A stretch of DNA of 64,000 bases from Arachis hypogaea (taxonomy: Eukaryota; Streptophyta; Magnoliopsida; Fabales; Fabaceae): assembly GCF_003086295.3 (NCBI RefSeq), contig NC_092046.1, positions 100,729,363 to 100,793,362 on the forward strand, written 5' to 3'. Position numbers and translations under genes: made by a program. The notes beneath the pieces were generated by a model. That model was not told the origin of the DNA. It did no database searches and worked only from the letters and a program-made list of their open reading frames with translations. Below, in pieces: positions 22,799 to 32,865 of this stretch (position 1 is the first letter of the stretch; each line of letters begins with the position of its first letter).

Positions 22799-22815
22799 TG
22801 GCGCCGTTGCCGGGG
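22799..22815 (+). promoter_or_regulatory. Primer-binding site of element E (tRNA-Asp)
   Basis: TGGCGCCGTTGCCGGGG, three bases after the LTR end; complementary to the 3' end of plant tRNA-Asp. Confidence 0.95.
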
Positions 22816-22852
22816 AATTTGCTTAGTGTGCCATGTTATTGTTTTGGATTAA

Positions 22853-22858
22853 GTATGT
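22853..22858 (+). promoter_or_regulatory. Candidate 5' splice site in leader of E
   Basis: GTATGT 38 bases after the PBS and before gag. It is the best donor-like match I see in this short leader, and is a partner candidate for the acceptor at 30121-30122. Position and consensus only. Confidence 0.3.
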
Positions 22859-22945
22859 ATATATGTACATAGTTGCACTTCATTGTAAATTGCTCAATTG
22901 ATTAACTCCTCATCGTTACAATGAATTCCATTTCCCCTTCATTGC

Positions 22946-24640
22946 ATGACGCGCTCACAACCAAATCCGAGCTTAGCCCCTTTTGATCCGGAAATAGAAC
23001 GAACTTTGTTTCATATTAGGAAAGCTCGGAGGCGGCTAAGATTTGGAAAGGGTGAATAGGTTTTCACCACCTCAACCACCTTACTACAAGTGAACATTGA
23101 ACCGTCACTCAAAGAAGGCATTAATCATACTCCCATCAATCTCACTAACAATTCTTCTTTTGTTTTAGGTACTAATACCATGGACGCTCCAAGGAGAGTT
23201 ACCATCAAGGAAGCGGGTGCACCGGATTATGTCCTTCAACCCCTTCATGTAACTCACCCCAATTTGAATGCGAACTTTGAATTGAAGACCGCTTTGATCA
23301 ATCTCCTACCCAAGTTTCACGGACTTCCCGCACAAGACCCTATTCGACATCTCAAGGACTTCCACCGCATATGCTCGACCACTAGACGGGAAGGTTCCGA
23401 TGAAGTTGCTATATGGTTGTTTGCTTTCCCTTTCTCTCTTGAGGACAAGGCCAAAGAATGGTTCTACACTCTCTCTAGTGAAGTTACCTCCGATTGGGAC
23501 CTACTTAGAAGGGGGTTCTTGGATAAATTCTTGCCCCCGGAAAAGATGGATAGGCTAAGGAAAGAAATGTCTTGTATTGTGCAAGGTGAGACGGAACCAC
23601 TATATGAGTATTGGGAACGGTTTCGCAAACTACTAGATGCGTGCCCTAATCACATGCTCGACACTCAAGTATTGCTTGGATACATATGTCAAGGGATGCG
23701 AGAGCAAGATAGAACCCTCTTGGACACTTCTAGCAATGGTTCTTTGTCCAAATATAAAACCGCGGAGGAGGCATGGCAACTTATTATTGACTTAGCCGAA
23801 TCCAATCAACATATGAGGCGAAGAGTCAACCGTCCAAGGACCGTGAACGAGGTATCAACTAGTAGTGAAGCCACCGCTCTAACTCAATCCTTGAATGAGA
23901 TGACATCCGTCTTGAGGCAACTCCAATTGAATCAACAACAACCACAACAACCTCAATCATATCAACAACACCCTCCACCATCTCAACAACACAACCAACA
24001 ACAATTGGTCCCTCAAAGAGTATGTGGCATTTGCTCTTGCTACTCTCACTAAACGGATGAGTGCCCAAACCTTCAAGAAGACAACACTTTGGCGGCCACC
24101 CATAATTTCTATGACCGCCCCAATCAAGGGTACTACCAAGGAGGTAATCCTAACCAAGGGCACCCTTATCAAGGAGGAGGCTACAACCAAGGAAGTGGAC
24201 ACAATAATCAAAATTGGAAAGACAATCATCAACAAGGGAATAGGGATAACAACAACAATGGAGGAGGTCAAAGATGGAACAACAACTCACAAAACCGACC
24301 ATACAACTTACAAAATCAACCATACAATCAACAAAACCCACAAAGAAACTACCAAACATATCAACCACCACATCAAAGACCACCACCCAATCAATCACAA
24401 GCTCCTCAACTCACATATGCAACCACCCCCTCCAACCAAGACGAAACACTCCGGACCATCATCCAAGGCCAAAAGGAATTACAAAACACACTTGCTTCCG
24501 GCCTCACCGGCCTCACCTCTACATTACAAGCTCTTCTTGCACGTATGGACACACCATCGACCCCCACTCCTCAACCCCCAATCCAAAGTGCCATTCCCTC
24601 TCATCCTCAACCAAATCCAAAAGGGGGCATCAATGCCATC
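22946..24640 (+). pseudogene. gag of element E (two in-frame stops)
   Basis: Structural protein of the particle. The start is put at 22946 (MTRSQPNPS...), because element I has the same N-terminus (DPEIKRTISRIRQARRRL), rather than at the later ATGs at 23090 or 23180. A TAG at 23057-23059 follows. Then come the conserved RRVTIKEAGAPDYVLQ motif, the gag domain (FAFPFSLEDKAKEWFYTL, FLDKFLPPEKMDRLRKEM, EPLYEYWERFRKLLDACP), a Q-rich stretch, a CX2CX4HX4C zinc knuckle at 24023-24064 that is itself split by TAA at 24050-24052, and an Asn/Gln/Gly-rich prion-like segment (24110-24400). The GINAITLRSGTQL motif marks the transition to the protease part, still in the same frame. Confidence 0.88.
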
Positions 24641-27600
24641 ACCCTTAGATCCGGTACACAACTAAAAGAGAAGGAAGCAAAGGACCCAAGTCCTATCACA
24701 ACCGCCCAAGGGGAAGAGAGAATAGATATAGAAGAGGTAGTGGAAGAGGAGACACCACAAGCCACAGTTGAAGATGAAGCCCAACCAACAAGGGAGACAA
24801 CCAAGGCCAAAAGAACCTTGAAAGAAGAAATTGCTCAACCACTTCCATTTCCAACACTTGCAAAGAAAGCAAAAAAGCGCATAGAACTCGACCCCAAAAT
24901 GGTAGAAATGTTCAAGAAAGTTGAGGTAACCATCCCCCTCTTCGATGCCATCCATCAAGTTCCTAGATATGCTAAATTCCTCAAAGATTTATGCATAAAC
25001 AAGGATAGAATTCTTGAATTGGAAACCATCCCATTGGGGAGTTCTATTTCCGCTTTGATGGGAACATTACCGGAGAAGTGTGATGACCCGGGCCCTTGTA
25101 TGGTCACTTGCACCGTCAATGGAGTTCAATTTAGAGATTGTATGTGTGACCTCGGAGCATGTGTTAGCATCATGCCGCTCTCCGTTTATCGGGTATTGAA
25201 CTTGCCCCCACTAAAAAGGTCGACGGCAAGATTTGTCCTAGCGGATAAAAGCATAATAACCGTAGCGGGTGTTGTGGAAGATGTATTGGTGAATATAAAG
25301 GGGTTGGTGTTTCCGATTGACTTCTATGTCCTTGAAATGCCGTCAAGCGAAACCGAGAGAGCATCCTCTATCCTACTTGGAAGGCCCTTCTTGAGAACTT
25401 CTAGATTTAAGCTTGATGCTTACTCGGGGAACTACTCATTTGAAATTGATGGAAGAATTGTAAGCTTTAGCCTAGAGGAAGCAATGAAGCATCCACCGGA
25501 GAACCATTCTCTATTTCGGTGTGACCCAATCGATAACATAGTAGCCGAAGTGCATCTTGCAAGATTAGATGAGAAGTACATGGTCAAAGAGGCAAATAAA
25601 GAGTCAAGCGAACTACATACCACACATCATACAAGCCATCCGGAGACTCAAACTTCAAGGAATGACAAGAAGATGGAATTGAAGCCACTACCACCTCACT
25701 TAAGGTATTCATACCTTGATGAAGCCCAAAAGCTACCCGTGATAATTGCACAAGAGTTAACTCCTCAACAAGAAGAAAAATTGCTGAATGTATTGAGGAA
25801 AAACAAAAGGGCAATTGGGTGGAGTTTGGCGGATCTAGTGGGAATAAGCCCCCAAGTATGCGAGCACCGCATATTTCTTGAAGAAGGAGCAAGACCGGTC
25901 CAACAACCTCAAAGGAGACTCAACCCAACTATTCTTGAGGTGGTAAAGAAAGAAGTCACTAAGCTACTTGAGGCGGACATCATCTATCCTATCTCGGATA
26001 GTGAATGGGTAAGCCCGGTCTAAGTAGTGCCAAAGAAGTCCGGAGTGACAACAATCAAAAACGAAAGTGGTGAACTTATAGCAACAAGAGTGCAGAATTC
26101 TTGGAGAGTATGCATAGACTACCGAAGATTGAATGCGGCCACAAGAAAAGACCATTTTCCACTACCATTTATCGATCAAATGCTTGATCGGTTAGCCGGT
26201 AAATCATACTATTGTTTTCTTGATGGCTACTCCGGATACTTCCAAATTCATATTGCTCCAGAAGACCAAGAAAAAACCACATTTACTTGCCCCTTTGGAA
26301 CGTATGCTTACAAGCGTATGCCATTTGGCCTATGCAATGCACCGGCAACGTTCCAAAGATGCATGATGAGCCTATTTGCGGACTTTCTAGAGCAATCAAT
26401 GGAAGTTTTCATGGATGATTTTAGTGTGTATGGTGAGTCATTTGAGCATTGCTTAGGTAACCTTGAAAAAGTCTTAGAAAGATGCACCAAAACAAACCTT
26501 GTCTTAAATTTTGAAAAATGTCATTTCATGGTCAAACAAGGCATTGTTTTGGGACACATAGTATCAAAGGAAGGCATCTCCGTAGATCCGGCAAAGATAA
26601 ATGTCATATCTAGTTTACCTTACCCCTCCTCCGAGAGGGAAGTCCGTTCTTTTCTTGGACATGCAGGATTCTACCGGAGATTCATCAAGGACTTTAGCAA
26701 GGTGGCCTTACCCCTCTCTCGATTACTACAAAAAGACACCGAATTTGAGATGAGCAAGGAATGTATGGAAGCATATGACAAACTCAAGGTAGCATTGACA
26801 CAAGCCCCTATCGTACGAGGACCCAATTGGACTCAACCCTTTGAAATCATGTGTGACGCTTCGAATTATGCGATAGGAGCCGCGTTAGCACAACGCGAAG
26901 GTAAGATTCCCTATGTCATAGCTTATGCCTCCAAAACATTAGACGGAGCCCAATCCAACTACACCACTATCGAAAAGGAACTTCTAGCTATTGTTTTTGC
27001 TTTGGACAAGTTCCGAGCCTATCTTCTTGGTTCCAAGGTAGTAGTGTACTCGGATCACGCGGCACTAAAGTACTTGTTGGCAAAAAAGGAATCCAAACCG
27101 AGATTAATTCGTTGGGTGCTCTTATTACAAGAATTTGACTTGGAAATCAAAGATAGGAGCGGTGCCCAAAACCTAGTGGCGGACCATTTAAGTCGCCTCG
27201 AACACACAAAAGGCGACACCACTCCTATCAATGATTCCTTTCCCTTAGATGCTTTGCATGCAATCTCGGAAGTGGTTCCTTGGTATGCCCCAATAGCAAA
27301 CTATTTGGTTTCACGCACTCTCCCTCCCAATCTCAACAAACACCAAAAGGATAAGCTGAAAAGCGAATCCAAATACTATATTTGGGATGATCCCTATTTG
27401 TGGAGGTGTGGAGCGGACCAAATAGTGCGACGGTGCATACCTCAAACCGAATTCCAAGCAATCTTGGACGCTTGCCATGCTTCCGAAGGAGGTGGTCACT
27501 ACGGACCCCAAAGAACGGCAAGAAAAATCCTTGATTGCGGATTTTGGTGGCCAACTCTTCTCAAAGATGCTTCTCTCTATTGCAAATCTTGTCCCCAATG

Positions 27601-28579
27601 TATTAGGTTTGGAGATATTTCCAAGAAGGACGAAATTCCCCAACAAAATATGCTATTTTGCGAAATCTTTGACGTATGGGGAATCGACTTCATGGGACCA
27701 TTTCCAAATTCCAATGGCTTCCTCTACATCTTGCTAGCCGTCGATTATGTGTCAAAATGGGTTGAGGCAACCCCCACCCGAACGGATGACGCTAATGTTG
27801 TGTATTCTTTTGTGAGGAACAACATCATTTGTCGCTTTGGCGCCCCAAGAGCAATCATAAGTGACCAAGGATCCCACTTTTGCAACAAAAGAATAGACGG
27901 CCTCATGAGAAAATATGGCATCATCCACAAAGTCGCCACGGCTTACCACCCTCAGACAAACGGCCAAGCCGAAGTCTCTAACCGGGAAATCAAGCATGTA
28001 TTGGAAAGGATTGTAAAGCCGAATAGGAAAGATTGGAGCATTAAACTCTCCGATGCATTGTGGGCCTATCGAACGGCTTACAAGACACCCATTGGCATGA
28101 GCCCCTTCCGGCTTGTATATGGCAAAGCATGTCACCTACCGGTAGAGATTGAACATAAAGCTTATTGGGCCATAAAGGAATGTAATATGAGCTTGGGTGG
28201 GGCCGGAGTAGAGAGAAAGCTTCAATTGGCTGAATTAGAATGTATGAGATTGGAAGCTTACGACAACTCCAGACTTTATAAGGAAAAGTTGAAAGCCATC
28301 CATGACAAGGACATTAGGAGAAGAGAATTCCAACCCGGTGACCTAGTCCTTCTCTACAATTCAAGGTTGAGATTACTACCCGGAAAGCTTAGATCAAGGT
28401 GGGATGGGCCCTACCAAGTGGAGAAAGTAGAACCTTATGGAGTCTATCACTTGCGCCACCCATCAAGCCCGGACATCTTCAAGGTAAACGGGCACCGTCT
28501 CAAATTGTATCATGGTGAGCAAAGAAAGAACGCCAAGGAATTTGAAGTGTTCCTCTTGAGGGATGCAACTCTTGAATAA
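24641..28579 (+). pseudogene. pol of element E: protease, RT, RNase H, integrase (one stop)
   Basis: Continues the gag frame. Protease: MCDLGACVSIMPLS (Asp codon 25148) and ILLGRPFLRTSRFKLD. RT: from about 25890, [30 protein letters not shown], active site FMDDF at 26408 on. RNase [48 protein letters not shown]. Integrase: zinc part [11 protein letters not shown] ... CKSCPQC, core DFMGPF near 27690, ISDQGSHF near 27860, [12 protein letters not shown] near 27965, then the GPY-type module [10 protein letters not shown]. No chromodomain and no second RNase H. A TAA at 26024-26026 interrupts RT just after SEWVSPV; otherwise the frame is intact to the stop at 28577-28579. The enzymes act in cytoplasmic particles and integrase in the nucleus. 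Trans-complementation would be needed for mobility. Confidence 0.93.
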
Positions 28580-28598
28580 ACACTATAAGCTGCTGAAA

Positions 28599-28648
28599 GT
28601 CCAACTTAAGGACATTAAACAAAAGTGCTAGGTGGGAGACACCCCACC
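28599..28648 (+). ncRNA. Two-hairpin post-pol RNA element (copy in E)
   Basis: Hairpin 1 GTCC-AACTTAA-GGAC (28599-28613); hairpin 2 GGTGGG-AGACAC-CCCACC (28631-28648), followed by ATGG. It starts 20 nt after the pol stop. Structure and position are shared with A, B, D, F and H. Confidence 0.78.
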
Positions 28649-28839
28649 ATGGTAAGATCTTCCTTTGAGACTTGTACATAGACACTTGACTTCATGTTTG
28701 TTAGCTAGATTTTAATGACAACTCCCCTTCATTTGTTGACTTCATTTGCTATAGTGCTTAAGTGGCTGTATGGAAAGGGGGGTTTGAAATGTTGAAAAGG
28801 GGTAACCACTTGCAAATCTAGAAAAAAAAAAACCACCCC

Positions 28840-29400
28840 TCTGCGCGTGCGCGCACATGGCGCGTCCGCGCACATGAGCGAAATCCGCCAATCGACGCGC
28901 AAGCGCATGGCGCGCGTCCGCGCCGATTGCTTTGCTGCCCCCTAGTACATTTTACAGAGAGTTAAGCCTCTCTCAAGCCTACACTAAGCCACCAGCCCAG
29001 CACCCTTGCCGCGTGCGCGCACCTGGCGCGCACGCGTCCATACAAAGCGAGCACGGAATGCGCGTGCGCGCCACAGCCGCGCACGCGCCCTTTCACTCTG
29101 CACTCCTCTCTGGGCCATTTCACAGAGAGTTGAGCCCCCTCCAGGCCCCCCTCATGCCTGGGGCACAACCACGTGGACGCGTACGCGCACTGTGTGCGCG
29201 CGCGCCATCACACGCTAAAGCAATCTCTAGTACTTCGTCCAGAGAGTTATGCCACCCCTATGCCTCTCCTGTGCCCCCAGCCCAAGCGCATGGACGCGCA
29301 CGCGACATGTGCGCGCGCGCGCACCCCTAGCCACCTTACTCTCTGCGCAAGCGCGCACCGCGCGCGCACGCGCCGGTGCTCGACGCCACCTTTAAGAGGG
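28840..29400 (+). repeat. CG-rich palindromic array between pol and ORF3 of E
   Basis: Repeats of GCGCGTGCGCGCACATGG / GGCGCGCACGCGTCC type in cassettes that each start with ACAGAGAGTT or CAGAGAGTT (28954, 29122, 29240; spacing about 168 and 118 bp). Very rich in CpG within an AT-rich element. It matches the array type inside the LTRs of E. Apparent Arg/Ala-rich frames are composition artefacts. Confidence 0.85.
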
Positions 29401-30098
29401 GCACACTTACCCCTTCATTCTCATTCCACTTCTCTTCTTCTTCCACATCCTTCTCCATCTCACAAGGTATTATACTAAGCCCCCTCTTAGTCCATCTTGT
29501 GGTTCTTATTCATTTAGTTGTACCATCTTTTAGGTAGTTTCTTTCTTCCTTTTTCCCTCTTCCTTCTTTCTCTAGCTACTCCCTTGGGATGTCTTTGCTC
29601 TCCCCTCTCTTTCAATCCCATTCTTCATGGGCATCTAGGCCCCAAACTCACTTACATGCGTAGTTGAATGGTGTTGCTTACTTTTCTTGCACTCAATAGG
29701 CATTATAATCATTAATAATGGATTGTGGAAAGCTACATTGCTCTCATTTTCACATAATCACATACTACGTGAGGGATGCACACCAAGTGTTCGATGAAAG
29801 GCACACTTGAATTTTGGACTTATTGTGACTACCTTGCCTCTCAACCAATCACTTTTTGAGTGCATCCCCACTTTCCACAAACCATTCATCCCCATTTATG
29901 GTCCATAAGGGTGTGTGCTTCTCATGCTTCTTCCTTGCATGCTTAAACTACCCTTGCACCACATGGAAATTATTTGCCTTGCGCTTCACACATTATCCTA
30001 GTTACATGTTGCAGCTGTCATGTAACTAAGATACCCATATTCTATGGCATAACTTTTCATTACATAGAGCTCATGTATCTCCACTTCTTTGGGTTTGA
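29401..30098 (+). other. Spacer upstream of ORF3 in E
   Basis: Noncoding, pyrimidine-rich at 29410-29610. It corresponds to D 37690-38155 plus 50028-50340. Nothing else recognised. Confidence 0.6.
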
Positions 30099-30123
30099 TA
30101 TTTTCCTTTCTTGCTTCTACAGG
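30099..30123 (+). promoter_or_regulatory. Candidate 3' splice site at the ORF3 start of E
   Basis: Polypyrimidine stretch ending CTTCTACAG then G and the ATG of ORF3 (AG at 30121-30122, ATG at 30124). D has the same AG-G-ATG layout after a stronger pyrimidine tract. It suggests expression of ORF3 from a spliced RNA. Confidence 0.5.
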
Positions 30124-31338
30124 ATGGTCATAAAAAAGGACAACAGGAAAGGCCCCAAGAAGCCGGCTTCCAATAAAGCGCGCCAAGAACTCACGGCCAA
30201 GCCCCTCCTGAAGAAGACTAAGGGCCCCGTTGACGTTCTAGAGAAGGACAACCCTCCTAAGGATTCAAACAAGTTTCCTAACCGTTACTGCGAACTTGTT
30301 TACTCCAGAATGATTGAAAGGAATTACCATCCGGAACCCCTCCTAGTCTTACCGGCTCACCTCAGTCCGATTGTGATGCCACATATTGACCGGAGGCAAT
30401 GGAGGTTCCTCTTGAGGCAACCAACAGAGGCCAATCTCTCATGGGTAGTGGAATTCTACTCCAACTTCCACTCACCTCATCTCACATCAATATTTGTGCG
30501 CCGGAAACAAGTGTCGGTCACAGTGGAAACCATCCGAGAGGTCCTTGGAATTGCACCGCCACAGGATGCATATGACGCCTACCAAGAAGTCTTAGCTACA
30601 TGCGTTGACCGCGCATTCGATTGGAGCGCGATCCTCCGCGTCATTGCTTTACCCGACGCATATTGGATTCGGGGGACCATAAAGCGAAGACCCAAGGGTT
30701 TAGATGTCCGCCACCTCACTCAAGAAGCCACGGCATGGGCCCAAATTCTAGCTCATTACGTGCTCCCAAGCACGCATGGGTCATCCATCACCGCCGAGCT
30801 TGCCTTATTGATATGGTGCATCTTGACCGAGAAACCGGTCGACGCTCCGCGTGCCATCCGCCAATCCATGGGGCGCATTCATGCCAAGGGAAATCTACCA
30901 TTCCCCGCTTTAGTGACGGCTTTAGTTGCGAAAGCCGGCGTCAACCGGGAGACTAAAGATAGGCGAACCTCAATACCGGTCGATGGTGATATCATTCCAA
31001 CCAAGAGATGCCTCAAGCCTCCGGAAGTCACCAAGGACATTGAACTACCCACACCAACTGGCCACGCTACCACTTCATCTACATCACAAAAACCGGCCGC
31101 CCAACGCCTTGAAGACCTTCACAACAAATTAGACCGTTATGAGAGGCGTAACCAACGCCGCTATGCTCATGTGAAGAGGCTTCTAAGCATGATCACCCCA
31201 CCAATGGAGGAACCCGATATCTCCACCTCCACCGCAACTTCAAGCGGAGATAGCAATGGCATTGGAGATGTGACACGCTCGGAGCTCAATCAACCAGCGC
31301 GCCTAACCTCTAGCACGGAGGACCGTGCTAAGTTTTAA
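30124..31338 (+). CDS. ORF3 (env-position) protein of element E, intact
   Basis: 404 codons from MVIKKDNRKG to the TAA at 31336-31338, with no stop or shift, the only uninterrupted ORF3 here. The longer frame from 29974 adds codons upstream of the probable splice site and is unlikely to be translated. Layout: Lys-rich N-terminus (KKDNRKGPKKPASNKARQE), NRYCELVYSRMIERNYHPE, WVVEFYSNFHSPHLTSIFVR, a WAQILAHYVLPSTHGSSITA helix block with ALLIWCILTEKPV, GNLPFPALVTALVAKAGV, and a C-terminal coiled coil (LEDLHNKLDRYERRNQRRY). D has a recognisable homologue; A and H have more distant ones with the same layout. It resembles, from memory, Pfam PF20167 'putative plant transposon protein'. No signal peptide or membrane anchor, so an envelope function is doubtful; the role is unknown. 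Confidence 0.82.
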   Translation: MVIKKDNRKGPKKPASNKARQELTAKPLLKKTKGPVDVLEKDNPPKDSNKFPNRYCELVYSRMIERNYHPEPLLVLPAHLSPIVMPHIDRRQWRFLLRQPTEANLSWVVEFYSNFHSPHLTSIFVRRKQVSVTVETIREVLGIAPPQDAYDAYQEVLATCVDRAFDWSAILRVIALPDAYWIRGTIKRRPKGLDVRHLTQEATAWAQILAHYVLPSTHGSSITAELALLIWCILTEKPVDAPRAIRQSMGRIHAKGNLPFPALVTALVAKAGVNRETKDRRTSIPVDGDIIPTKRCLKPPEVTKDIELPTPTGHATTSSTSQKPAAQRLEDLHNKLDRYERRNQRRYAHVKRLLSMITPPMEEPDISTSTATSSGDSNGIGDVTRSELNQPARLTSSTEDRAKF

Positions 31339-31350
31339 GTGTGGGGAGGT
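31337..31350 (+). repeat. Internal exact copy of the PPT of E
   Basis: AAGTGTGGGGAGGT, identical in 14 of 14 bases to the PPT at 32852-32865, overlapping the ORF3 stop codon. Confidence 0.8.
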
Positions 31351-32851
31351 CGGCCGACCGATCTCCATAGGTAACATCTGAATAAATCTGAATAAATTAG
31401 GATAGGTTGCATGATTAGGTCTTAGTTGGCACCATTCGCATGATAAGCCTGCCTAGTTGGAACAATGAAATTCTCTCTTAGGAAACCAACATTTTGGGGC
31501 AACCATGGCATTGCAAATTTTAAATGCTTTGATGCAAAAGTTGCATGAAGAATTATATTTTGGAACATGGTTTTGAGCTAAGAACACAATCTTGTGAGAT
31601 TTGAGCCTAATGGTGTGGTTACATCTTATAACCACTTATCTTTCCTTCTTGTGCGCATTATTCTCCTTCCATGATTGTGATCTTTGATTTGTTTGACTCT
31701 TTATGTCCATTATTTGGTGTATTCATGCATTTATATGATTGAGGCCATCATTTCATTAGCTCACTCACCCAAACGGCCGTACCTTCTATCTTCCTTTGTT
31801 AGCCAAACTTGAGCCTACGATTAACCCACTTTGTTCTTAATTTAGCACATTACAAGCCTTAAAGCGGAAAACAATAAAAGCCCTTATTTGGATCTTTGAT
31901 TAGCTTAGGCTAGTGTGTGTGAGTATCATTCAAGTGTGGGAACCTTGGGGCATTGGGTGAATAGAAGGGTATTTTGTATTATTATTGGAATATTGGGAAT
32001 TGGGTACATACGCATGAATTGATCAAATGTAAAACCTTATGCATTGACGCTCTTGTATATAAAAAAAAATTGAGAAAAACAAAAGAACAAAAGAAAAAGA
32101 TGAACAATATGGAAAAGAAAAAGAAAAATAGAAAAAGAAAGAAAAAACAAAGAGAAAAAAAAAAGAGAATAAATAAGGGACAAAATGCCCCAAAGCAAAG
32201 CTCAAGAGGAATCAATGCATAAGTATTGTGAAACGAAAAGAAAATGCATGAGTATGTGGAAAAGTGAGGAATGGGTAGTTAGGCTAGTACTTAATTGTAT
32301 AGGTCATTATATGGTTTAGGTGGGAAAGTTTAAGTTAATCAAAGATTCAAATCCTAAGTCCACTAGCCATATATGACCCTACCTTGACCCTAACCCCGTT
32401 ACAACCTAAGGAAAAGACCTCATGATAATTGTATGCGTGCATTGAATAATTGTTGATTGTTAGATGAAAAACAATTCTTGGAAAGCAGGATTAGGGGAGA
32501 ATTGAGAGAATAAACCCCAAACACCGAGTGATTAGAGTGCAAACACTTCCGCCGAGGGTTCGATGCTCAATCCTTTGATTCCCGGCTCTCGCGAGCATTC
32601 CTCATGCAAGGTTGCACATATTGCATTTGATGCTTAGAAAGTGGCAAGTCCTATGCTTTGACCATCATTGTACCCCATGTGCTTGCATATGTACTAAGAA
32701 GGTTAATTCGCTCCCAACCAAGTGGATAGTGGCACTAGTCATAGTTGCATGCATATAAGTAGGTTGCACTTCATGAGTCTTATACTTTTGCAATCCCTCG
32801 GTCTTCTGTGTTTCTTTGCATTTCTCTAAGCATGAGGACATGCTAGGATCT
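31351..32851 (+). other. 3' untranslated stretch of E
   Basis: No supportable gene in 1.5 kb. It contains a purine tract (32059-32176, mostly A and G) and a third partial PPT-like word (AAGTGTGGGAACC near 31934). Short Lys-rich or Phe-rich frames here are products of the A-rich tract. Confidence 0.7.
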
Positions 32852-32865
32852 AAGTGTGGGGAGGT
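32852..32865 (+). promoter_or_regulatory. Polypurine tract of element E
   Basis: AAGTGTGGGGAGGT directly before the 3' LTR start TGACAA at 32866; the expected plus-strand primer site. Confidence 0.88.

Noticed and set aside
28932..29478. Arg/Ala-rich open frames over the CG-rich array of E
   Set aside because: Overlapping frames on both strands with biased composition; explained by the repeat array.
30124..31338. ORF3 as a retroviral envelope gene
   Set aside because: Position fits but no signal peptide, membrane anchor or glycoprotein-like cysteines are visible; described as env-position ORF of unknown function.
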